DNA from: Actinomycetes bacterium
GTDB taxonomy: Bacteria; Actinomycetota; Actinomycetes; Mycobacteriales; Micromonosporaceae
Assembly (NCBI GenBank): GCA_021793335.1
Contig: JAJYSW010000137.1
Span: forward strand, 1 to 8,593
Direction: 5' to 3'
DNA: 8,593 nucleotides
Shown here: piece after piece, positions 1 through 5,235 of the stretch
Layout of the letters: every line of letters starts with the position of its first letter
Position numbering within the stretch: position 1 is the stretch's first letter
The notes under the pieces: model-generated
Seen by the model: only the letters and a program-made list of their open reading frames with translations
What the model was told of the DNA's origin: nothing
The model's database searches: none
Made by a program: the position numbers and the translations under genes

Positions 1-93
1 ATGCACGTGCATCTGCCTCGTGTGGATGCATGCTAGGATGAATGTGATACTGCACATAGACACTTCGGCTTGGGATGTGCGATCGTGATCGCA
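1..93. repeat. Two short palindromes at the left edge
   Basis: Bases 1-12 form a perfect 12-bp palindrome (ATGCACGTGCAT). Bases 78-93 form a second one with 7-bp arms, TGCGATC and GATCGCA, around a 2-bp centre. Both have the size and symmetry of binding sites for dimeric regulators, but no gene starts right next to them, the nearest convincing start being at 298. Their role is unknown. Confidence 0.3.
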
Positions 94-297
94 GACTCAA
101 GATCCGCTAACCGGCGTTCGGCGCGCTGCTCGGTGGAACCCGTCCAAGGGGCCGTGTCATCGGTCTCCTTGGGCGGCAACCGCCTTCGTTGCCGAGCGGC
201 CTGCATCGCACAACCGAATCTCGCTACGTCGTTACCGAGCGTGCCGGGCCGCACTCCGGCAGGTCTCGATCGTCACCCGGAGAGGGGTTGGGGTGCC

Positions 298-612
298 ATG
301 GTGGAACGTCTTCAGACCCAGACGTTGCTACAGGCGGCCGCAGCAGGAAAGCTGCGAAGCTCTATGTGCCAACAGGTCATGGCGATCGAATATGACAGGA
401 GTGGCCAGGCGATATACCGGTGTGACCGCTCATGCGGCAAGCACTTCGCCGATGCTCGGCAGGTCCAGGGGGGACTGCTGTGGCATTACCGAGGCCGCAG
501 CGTCGGCAAGCTGTACGGGCTGCCTGACGAGGCGATCGTGGACGATATGCTCGCGTCGCTCCAGCTGGCCTGGGTGCGCGACGGCGACATCTACACCGCG
601 CGTTTCCGCTAG
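298..612 (+). CDS. Hypothetical protein, 104 aa
   Basis: I do not recognise this protein. The frame is open from position 70, but I chose the ATG at 298 because a purine-rich ribosome binding site (GGAGAGGGG, 279-287) lies about 10 bases upstream and the sequence before it translates to arginine- and serine-rich text without structure. The 104 residues look soluble, with no signal peptide or membrane segment. An alanine-rich helix covers residues 9-17, a Cys pair (CDRSC) lies near residue 43, and a predicted helix-strand tail follows (EAIVDDMLASLQLAWV, then DGDIYTARF). The tail resembles a small helix-turn plus beta-hairpin, but that is only an impression. Codon use is mixed in the first third and more typical of high-GC actinomycetes later. 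A strong hairpin 46 bases after the stop supports a real transcription unit ending here. It appears monocistronic. Confidence 0.55.
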   Translation: MVERLQTQTLLQAAAAGKLRSSMCQQVMAIEYDRSGQAIYRCDRSCGKHFADARQVQGGLLWHYRGRSVGKLYGLPDEAIVDDMLASLQLAWVRDGDIYTARFR

Positions 613-657
613 AGACGGCCGCCGCGGGTGCAGACTTTGTTCTGTTTGGTGGGAAGA

Positions 658-687
658 CTCGGGGAGGCCGGTGGGGGCCTCCCCGAG
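658..687 (+). terminator. Strong hairpin after the 104-aa gene
   Basis: A perfect 12-bp GC-rich stem (CTCGGGGAGGCC, 658-669, with GGCCTCCCCGAG, 676-687) closes a 6-base loop 46 bases after the stop at 612. No U-tract follows, as is common for actinobacterial terminators. It could also stop transcription from the minus-strand GH43 gene, but that lies about 370 bp away. Confidence 0.6.
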
Positions 688-689
688 CT

Positions 690-1054
690 CCACAGGGGGA
701 GAAGCAGAGTATCGCCGTGACCGGTCGGCTCGCCGTCGTCGGGATCGGCAAGACGAAGGGCGAGCCGAGTCACCAGACCTGTCGAAAACGGTGTGACCAG
801 CCAGTTTACCAGTCATGCTTCGAAGCCGGAACACTCCTGTCTGCCAGGCGATACAGCGGGTGCCACTGAAGCTCGACACCGAACAGGACGCAGCGGTGAG
901 GCCCCGAACAGGGGCTCTCGGAACGTCCCCTCGTGCCGCTCGGAGCCGCCTCCGAGCACGTCCCTGGGCGAAGCGTCGCCGCCTGTGCGGGCCGCGGTCC
1001 ATCGGCACGCGCGCTCGGTGAACGTCTCTCGGCAGTGAGCAGGCGGCCGCGGCA
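690..1054. other. Intergenic stretch with no supported gene
   Basis: The six frames here give only arginine/proline/serine-rich text typical of non-coding high-GC DNA, with no recognisable family and no convincing ribosome binding site. The stretch holds a small GCCCC/GGGGC hairpin near 901-915 and the 8-bp hairpin at 938-957. No tRNA or rRNA signature was seen. Confidence 0.5.
938..957 (-). terminator. Hairpin downstream of the GH43 gene
   Basis: A perfect 8-bp stem (GCTCGGAG with CTCCGAGC) with a 4-base loop lies about 98 bases beyond the GH43 stop. It is the most stable short hairpin between that stop and position 690. The distance and the absence of a U-tract keep the call tentative. Confidence 0.3.
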
Positions 1055-2479
1055 TCACAGGGCCCACTGCTGGTTGGCGCCCGAATGGCATGTGTACTGC
1101 TTGAGCCGCGCGGAATCGTCCGTGGAGCCTCCGACCACATCGATGCACTTGCCGGAGTGCCCGGCGACGAGCTGGACGTGGCCCCCGCCCACGTCGCGCA
1201 GCTCCCACTGTTGATTCGACGCGCCGTTGCACGGCCATTGGATGATCTGGGCGCCGTCGGCCGTTGAGGCGCCGTCGACGTCCAGACACTTGCCCGAGCT
1301 CCACGACATGATCTGGTGGTAGCCGCCGCCGGAACTTTGAAGCAGCCACTGCTGGTTGCCGCCGCCGTTGCAGGCGTATTGGATGATCTGGGTGCCGTCG
1401 GCGGTCGAGCCGGAGACGACGTCGGCGCATTTGCCGGAGTGGCGGGCCACCATCGTCGTGCTCGCTCCGGCGACGCCTTCGATGACGCCCGCTCGGGCGT
1501 CGATCGAGATCTGGGGATGCCAGTCCATGGACACGGTGTCGGCGGAGGGGAATCGGAGCGGCAGCCACACGTAGGTCGACTCGTTGGGGGTGCCGCCGGT
1601 CGCGCCGGCCCACCGGTCGCCCATGTACATGTAGGACGTCTCCTGAGAGCCGCTGATTTCGAGCACGTGCGTCGGCTGCGAATCGTAGGTGGTGCCGTCG
1701 CCGAGATTCCGCCAACCGCTCCAGGGCCCGTTCGGGAAGTTCGTGGTGGTGGCGTATTTCGCCTGGTTGGGGTTCCAGCCGGTCGCCCCGGAGGTGACCA
1801 GGAAGTAGACGCCGCCCCGTTCGAAGACGGCCGGGGCCTCGCGATGGTCGCCGTCGAAGGAGTACAGCAATTCCTCGACGTCGAGATAGTCGTCGGTGAG
1901 TCGGTAGATGTGCAGGTCGTAGTTTTCTCGGGCGGCCGAGATGAGGTAGCCGGCGCCGTCGTCGTCGACGAAGACGGTCTGGTCTCGCGACATGTGGCCG
2001 AGGGGGCGGAAGGAGCCCCGGTAGGTGTAGTCGCCGTCGATGGTGTCCGATACGGCCACGGCCGCTTCGGCATCGCCGTAGTCCGAGCCGTTCTCCTTAT
2101 GCGCCCACATGACGTAATGGTCGTATTCGGCGTTGTAGATCACTTTGGGTCGCTCGATGTTGGCCGGATCGAGTTCGGGATGCGAGTCCCTGGTGAGGAT
2201 GTCGCCCGCGTGGGTCCAGTCGACCATGTCGGTCGAGCGGTACATGGAGACGGCGTTGAACAGGTGCCCGCCGCTGACTCGCTGCTCGCCGACCATGTAG
2301 TAGTAGCCGCCGTCCTCGATGACGCCGCCGCCATGAGCGTGCATGAGGGTGCCGTCGGTCGTGGTGATCGGGGCTCCGTTGACGAAGGTCGGCGGCGCGG
2401 CCTGGGCGGGTGCGACGGCCGTCGCCGCCGTGAGCGTGGCGATGGCGCCGATCAGGGTGGCCTTCCAAGCGGTTCGCAT
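1055..2479 (-). CDS. Secreted GH43 glycosidase (exo-beta-1,3-galactanase-like) with CBM13
   Basis: Predicted secreted enzyme of 474 residues. A Sec signal peptide occupies residues 1-27 (charged start, hydrophobic core, cleavage after AQA). Residues 30-325 form a five-bladed propeller of glycoside hydrolase family 43. IERPKV (Glu109), SRDQTVFVDDDG (Asp166) and REAPAVF (Glu214) fit the substrate-binding Glu, pKa-modulating Asp and general acid Glu. TYDSQPTHVL puts Gln268 where the subfamily of exo-beta-1,3-galactanases (GH43_24) is known for Gln, and I see no usual Asp base. Residues 341-474 are a ricin-type beta-trefoil (CBM13) with three repeats, each with a GKC(A/L/I)DV start and a QQW end at about 376, 423 and 470. 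GH43_24 plus CBM13 is a known arrangement. The likely role is release of galactose from the beta-1,3-galactan backbone of arabinogalactan outside the cell. The ATG has an AAAGGA site (2485-2490) five bases upstream. The gene stands alone. Subfamily and substrate are inferred; the GH43 and CBM13 domains are secure. Confidence 0.92.
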   Translation of the reverse strand: MRTAWKATLIGAIATLTAATAVAPAQAAPPTFVNGAPITTTDGTLMHAHGGGVIEDGGYYYMVGEQRVSGGHLFNAVSMYRSTDMVDWTHAGDILTRDSHPELDPANIERPKVIYNAEYDHYVMWAHKENGSDYGDAEAAVAVSDTIDGDYTYRGSFRPLGHMSRDQTVFVDDDGAGYLISAARENYDLHIYRLTDDYLDVEELLYSFDGDHREAPAVFERGGVYFLVTSGATGWNPNQAKYATTTNFPNGPWSGWRNLGDGTTYDSQPTHVLEISGSQETSYMYMGDRWAGATGGTPNESTYVWLPLRFPSADTVSMDWHPQISIDARAGVIEGVAGASTTMVARHSGKCADVVSGSTADGTQIIQYACNGGGNQQWLLQSSGGGYHQIMSWSSGKCLDVDGASTADGAQIIQWPCNGASNQQWELRDVGGGHVQLVAGHSGKCIDVVGGSTDDSARLKQYTCHSGANQQWAL

Positions 2480-2609
2480 GCTGGTCCTTTCGCTCGGCCC
2501 GCCGGTTCCGCGCCGCCCGGACCGGGCGGGGTCCGCCGGCCGCCGGAGGTGTGGAAGCGGCGCTCTATGGCCTCGCGAACGACGGAGACGGGCAAACCCA
2601 GCATTTCAT

Positions 2610-2631
2610 ATATTTAAATACTTGTAAATAT
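2610..2631 (-). promoter_or_regulatory. AT-rich inverted repeat upstream of the GH43 gene
   Basis: Perfect 7-bp arms (ATATTTA and TAAATAT) flank an 8-bp centre, inside the only strongly AT-rich island (about 2604-2634) of this GC-rich window. It lies about 130 bp upstream of the GH43 start and probably marks the promoter or operator region. On the minus strand TTTACA (about 2624-2629) could serve as a -35 box. Which regulator binds is unknown; the sequence does not match the usual CG-centred LacI operator. Confidence 0.45.
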
Positions 2632-2633
2632 GG

Positions 2634-2720
2634 TCAGAGGAAGCCCGCATGAGGTCGCCGGGGCGTCAGCGGCCGCCGCCGTGTTACGTTCCAAAAAGGA
2701 TTTATTACGAGGGTGATCAA
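2634..2720 (-). CDS. Possible 28-residue small ORF with a perfect Shine-Dalgarno
   Basis: A TTG at 2720 is preceded, five bases away, by AAGGAGGT (2726-2733), a full match to the anti-Shine-Dalgarno sequence. It opens a 28-codon frame that starts with ITLVINPFWN, becomes arginine- and proline-rich, and ends in TGA at 2634, three bases short of the inverted repeat upstream of the GH43 gene. No family is recognised. It may be a leader peptide, the surviving start of a lost gene, or chance. The spacing and strength of the ribosome site are the only evidence. Confidence 0.25.
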   Translation of the reverse strand: MITLVINPFWNVTRRRPLTPRRPHAGFL

Positions 2721-2972
2721 GCTGTACCTCCTTGCGGGCCTTGGGATAGCGTCAGGCAGGCTGGGTGAGGGCGTGTGCCGGTGTCTGATAGAGTTCTGCC
2801 CGGACCGCCGAGAGGCGGCCGAAGGCCAGTTGCCTGCGGGGGCACCGATCCGGTTCGATGCCGGTCCTGGCCGCTGCGCCCGATGCGGCGAACCCGCTTG
2901 TCTTCGAGGGGTATGGGCCCTGGTCGGCGGTGACGTCGACCAGGGCCTCTTTCCTTTCCCGCCAGTTTCCTT
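2721..2972. other. Intergenic stretch after the dehalogenase pseudogene
   Basis: No recognisable protein in any frame. With 2480-2633 and the small ORF, it makes up the roughly 490 bp between the GH43 start and the pseudogene stop. It contains the hairpin at 2916-2947 and a small three-way-junction fold at 2824-2872 whose CCGG-TTCGATG-CCGG arm looks like a tRNA T-arm, but there is no room for D and anticodon arms. Confidence 0.45.
2916..2947 (-). terminator. Hairpin ending the SnoaL / dehalogenase operon
   Basis: A perfect 11-bp stem (GGCCCTGGTCG with CGACCAGGGCC) with a 10-base loop begins 26 bases after the pseudogene stop in the minus direction. Its position fits an operon terminator. No U-tract follows on the minus strand; a pyrimidine-rich run (TCTTTCCTTTCC) follows on the + strand, so it may work in either direction. 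Confidence 0.5.
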
Positions 2973-3739
2973 TCACGCCGGGCGTTCGAGGAGACCGGCC
3001 GCCGCATCGCCGATCGCCCCGGGGCATCCCTCCGGTTGCATGGTGGCCCACCCTGCCGATATCGGCGAGTTCAAGCCCCGCAGCGCGCTCCCTCGCCCGG
3101 GCGATGACCGTGGTGGAGACGATCTCTGCACGGGCCCGGTGGTCAGCAGGGCTTCGGCATCTCCGGCGCGGCGGCCATCCACTCGCCATGGGCCGTGAAG
3201 CGCTCGGCCATGTCGGCGGGCTCGCCGCCGAGCGGGATCTCGCTCGGCGGCTGCGACAGCGGGCGCCGCGACTCCGGCGTCGGCGACGCCGGTATTGGTG
3301 GCGTGCAGGACGCTCTCGATGGACCGGTTCTCCTTCAGAGCCATCTGCTCGCCCGCGCCGGGGGTGTGCAGCCGCCGGAACGTCTCCATGACCGCGACCG
3401 CCCTGGTGCGTCCAGGGTGCCTTGCGGCCCAATCGCAATCGGGCGAGCCGGCCCGGTCGTAACACGAAGACCGCTTCACCGAGGCCGAGGGCCTCGATCC
3501 AGGCGTCGAGGCCCTCGGCGTGGTCGGTGAAGCGGTAGGTGAGGGCGGGCCTGCCAGGCTCGCCCGTGCCGATGAGGTCAGGAGCGGGACACGGACCGAG
3601 CCGGACGGGCGGGGGAGCCCGCCGCACCAGATGCGCAAGAGGTCGGGTTGCCGTGCAGGAGCACGACGGTGGGCCCGGCGGTACATTCGTCCACATAGGC
3701 TATATGGTGGCCGGGGACGCCGACGGCGCGCATGGTCAT
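2973..3739 (-). pseudogene. Haloalkane dehalogenase pseudogene (alpha/beta hydrolase, several frameshifts)
   Basis: Pieces of one haloalkane dehalogenase appear in the right order in changing frames. 3739-3638: VVLLHGNPTS, the oxyanion-hole region. About 3596-3460: APDLIGTGEPGRPALTYRF, then EGLDAWIEALGL. About 3460-3285: YDRAGSPDCDWAARHPGRTR in the nucleophile-elbow region, then HTPGAGEQMALKENRSIESV. About 3277-3150: PESRRP then IPLGGEPADMAERF. Later LELADIG, and AIGDAAAGLLERPA up to the TGA at 2973. Intact enzymes hydrolyse carbon-halogen bonds in the cytosol and have about 290-300 residues; only 767 bp remain here. Cap-domain pieces are missing after VAVME and after NTGVADA. The HDWGS nucleophile motif is degraded to YDRAGS. 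At least four frame changes rule out an active enzyme. The ATG overlaps the SnoaL stop as ATGA; a second ATG at 3733 is better spaced from GGAAAGG. The intact neighbours argue against poor sequence quality. Confidence 0.88.
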
Positions 3740-4194
3740 GCCTTTCCGGCGGGGAGGGGGAGTGCGGCCCGGTCGATCGCCGCGGTGAGCGCGACCGGGG
3801 TGACCTCCAGGCTGGAGAAGCGCCAGCCGTGCGCGGTGCGGCGCGCGCCGTAACGGTGGATCCCGGCGGCGAGGGCCTCGGTCGCGTCGTCGATGAGGAA
3901 GACGGCGATGTCGTGTGCGCGGACCGTGGCGGTGTCGCCGTCGATCTCGGTGACCACGTTCGACTTGCAGTGCATGGTGCGGACGTACTTGTCGTGGCCC
4001 TTACGTGCGATGGCGATGATCGCCTCGATGCCGCGGGCATCGCCGTGGAGGGAGGCGATGGCGACGTCCTCGGTGAAGATGCGGTCGGTCTCGTCCCAGC
4101 GGCCCTCGTCGAGCCAGAGGCTGTGGCGCGCGACCAGATCGGCCAGTTCGGCGCGGTCGGCGAGATCGCGGAGCAGGGCGTCGGTTCCGGACAC
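3736..4194 (-). CDS. SnoaL-like (NTF2-fold) protein, 152 aa
   Basis: A small cytosolic protein with the single alpha+beta barrel fold of the SnoaL / NTF2 superfamily. The opening DRAELADLVARHSLWLDEGRWDE... (residues 13-35) followed by IFTEDVAI is the usual helix-helix-strand start of SnoaL_4-type proteins. Later strands lie at 78-99 (SNVVTEIDGDTATVRAHDIA) and 122-132 (GWRFSSLEV). Such proteins act as cyclases, isomerases, hydrolases or dehydratases on small molecules, or have no known activity; the reaction here cannot be told. The start is GTG at 4194, with AAGGAG five bases upstream. It is the first gene of a two-gene operon with the dehalogenase pseudogene, overlapping it by 4 bp (ATGA), which implies translational coupling before the second gene decayed. 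It is divergent from a MarR regulator whose operators overlap its promoter, so it is probably repressed by that protein until a ligand is present. Confidence 0.85.
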   Translation of the reverse strand: MSGTDALLRDLADRAELADLVARHSLWLDEGRWDETDRIFTEDVAIASLHGDARGIEAIIAIARKGHDKYVRTMHCKSNVVTEIDGDTATVRAHDIAVFLIDDATEALAAGIHRYGARRTAHGWRFSSLEVTPVALTAAIDRAALPLPAGKA

Positions 4195-4234
4195 GGGGTC
4201 TCCTTCAATTCATTAGAGATATTAACGTTTATGT

Positions 4235-4268
4235 CACTAACTAAATTACACCGTTAGTGTCGCTAACG
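4235..4268. promoter_or_regulatory. Overlapping MarR-type operators
   Basis: Three copies of a CTAAC/GTTAG core make two overlapping inverted repeats. 4252-4268 is a perfect 17-bp palindrome (CGTTAG, 5-bp centre, CTAACG). CACTAAC (4235-4241) pairs with GTTAGTG (4253-4259) across 11 bp. The compact palindrome has the size of a MarR dimer site. The repeats cover the spacer, and at 4268-4266 the end of the -35 box, of the SnoaL promoter and lie where the -35 region of the marR promoter would be, so one bound repressor could silence both directions. Confidence 0.7.
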
Positions 4269-4271
4269 CAA
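4243..4271 (-). promoter_or_regulatory. Promoter of the SnoaL / dehalogenase operon
   Basis: On the minus strand TTGCGT (4271-4266) and TAATTT (4248-4243) are separated by exactly 17 bases, a good housekeeping-sigma promoter. Transcription would start near 4236, about 42 bases before the GTG at 4194, leaving room for its AAGGAG site. The palindrome 4252-4268 lies in the spacer and touches the -35 box, as expected for steric repression. Confidence 0.65.
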
Positions 4272-4278
4272 ACGACGG

Positions 4279-4284
4279 TAGAGT
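4279..4284 (+). promoter_or_regulatory. -10 box of a leaderless marR transcript
   Basis: TAGAGT ends six bases before the ATG at 4291, the spacing at which transcription begins on the start codon itself. There is no good Shine-Dalgarno sequence (only GAGTGAG), which agrees with a leaderless mRNA. The -35 region would fall at about 4254-4261, inside the operator, implying autoregulation. Confidence 0.5.
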
Positions 4285-4290
4285 GAGCTC

Positions 4291-4770
4291 ATGGAACACG
4301 GCAACGGCCTGCGCTTCGACCACGGTGAGCAGATGCCCGAGCGGTTCCGGCACCAGGCCGCCCGCCTGCTCGGCATGACCGCCGCGCAGGCCGCCCGCCT
4401 CGCCCAAGGCGCGTTCGCCTCCGTCGGCGCGCACCGATGGCACTTCGGGATTCTCGCCGCCCTGGACGAGTCGGGGCCCGGCAGCCAGGCCCGGATCGCC
4501 GACCGCACCGGAATCTACCGCTCGGACCTCGTGGCCGCCCTCAACGAGCTCGCCGCCGGCGGCTATATCGAACGCAGCCCCGACCCGGAGGACAAGCGCC
4601 GCAACATCATCACCATGACCGAGGCCGGCCGGGCCCGTCTGGAGGAACTCGACCGCGTCACCGCCGAGATCAACGAGCGCATCCTCGCCCCCCTCGACGA
4701 GGAGGAGCGGCGGCGATTCTTCGCCCTGCTCGGGCGCCTCAACGAGCACCTCGCGAGTGAGAGCCCCTGA
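4291..4770 (+). CDS. MarR-family transcriptional regulator
   Basis: A 159-residue winged-helix repressor of the MarR family. Helices at about 15-45 and 115-156 would form the dimer interface and ligand pocket. The DNA-binding part covers about 49-110: HFGILAALDESGPGSQARIA, then the recognition helix around RTGIYRSDLVAALNELAAGG, then the wing with the family's D-x-R signature (DPEDKRRN, 98-105) and the usual ITMTEAGR. Length and architecture are complete. MarR proteins generally bind palindromes near their own promoter and let go when a small, often aromatic or otherwise hydrophobic, ligand binds. Here the divergent gap of 96 bp holds overlapping palindromes and two promoters, so this protein very probably represses both itself and the SnoaL/dehalogenase operon. 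The effector may have been the halogenated substrate or a related compound; that is inference only. Confidence 0.92.
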   Translation: MEHGNGLRFDHGEQMPERFRHQAARLLGMTAAQAARLAQGAFASVGAHRWHFGILAALDESGPGSQARIADRTGIYRSDLVAALNELAAGGYIERSPDPEDKRRNIITMTEAGRARLEELDRVTAEINERILAPLDEEERRRFFALLGRLNEHLASESP

Positions 4771-4906
4771 GGAGCGCGCCGGCCGCTACTGACCTTGTGT
4801 TTTGGGGGTCTGATGGCGTGCCCATTTCGCTTCGTGTTCATTGATTCCTGCGCGAGGCGCGGAGATGGCGGTGGTTTGAATGCCGTCGCGCGGGCGAAGC
4901 GCGAGG

Positions 4907-5203
4907 CGGTTCGGATGGGAAGCCGCGGCGGTGTTCGCCGCACTGCTCGATGCGGCCCACCGGGCCCCGGATGGACCGAATGCCCCGGTCTGGGATCACC
5001 GCAACGCGCACCGCTCGAAGCGATGCGCGAGCTGATCGCCGCCCGGCCCCGGCCGCGTGTCTACCAGCGCCCGTCTTACGCGCCCGAACACAACCCGGTC
5101 GAAGGCACCGGACCTCGCCTCGCCCTCGTACGAGCGCACCCGAGCCACATGCGAACCCGCACCGAACTCATCGACGGCACCCTCGCCGGAGCCGGTCTGA
5201 GGC
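4907..5203 (+). pseudogene. IS630-family transposase remnant (C-terminal DDE part)
   Basis: The first piece (about 4931-5020) reads VFAALLDAAHRAPDGPN, then VWDHRNAHRSK, which is the second catalytic Asp region of IS630-type DDE transposases. One missing base near 5020 shifts the frame, and the next piece reads AMRELIAARPRPRVYQ then PSYAPEHNPVEGT, holding the catalytic Glu. The following SHLKR... segment is replaced by unrelated text and partly deleted before a recognisable tail, TELIDGTLAGAGL, at about 5161-5202. The N-terminal helix-turn-helix half and the first catalytic Asp are absent, so no active protein can be made. No terminal inverted repeats or target duplication were found. The remnant stops about 33 bp from the 3' end of the aldehyde dehydrogenase gene, which may mark an old insertion or rearrangement border. 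Confidence 0.82.
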
Positions 5204-5221
5204 CCCATGACCGGCCAGACC
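5194..5221 (-). terminator. Hairpin after the aldehyde dehydrogenase gene
   Basis: GGTCT (5194-5198) and GGCC (5201-5204) pair with GGCC (5213-5216) and AGACC (5217-5221), a 9-bp stem with a 2-base bulge and an 8-base loop. It begins 15 bases past the dehydrogenase stop in the minus direction, a natural place for a terminator. It also sits on the 3' end of the IS630 remnant, so it could instead derive from that element. Confidence 0.4.
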
Positions 5222-5235
5222 CCGAAACGACGAGA

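Noticed and set aside
430..2073. A 547-codon minus-strand open frame over the GH43 gene
   Set aside because: It is rich in Ser, Thr, Pro and Arg with no family features, and is the shifted-frame shadow of the GH43 coding sequence plus non-coding DNA.
1316..2617. A 433-codon plus-strand open frame antisense to GH43
   Set aside because: Its Val/Gly/Arg-rich text is the mirror of third-position GC bias in the real gene; no domain is recognised.
2840..2880. A tRNA gene
   Set aside because: The T-arm-like hairpin is only 4 bp long and there is no space for D and anticodon arms inside the closing stem.
2973..4208. A 411-codon minus-strand open frame spanning SnoaL and the dehalogenase region
   Set aside because: The first two thirds are a shifted reading of the SnoaL gene and of other dehalogenase frames. 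Only scattered pieces of its second half match the dehalogenase, as expected for a frameshifted pseudogene.
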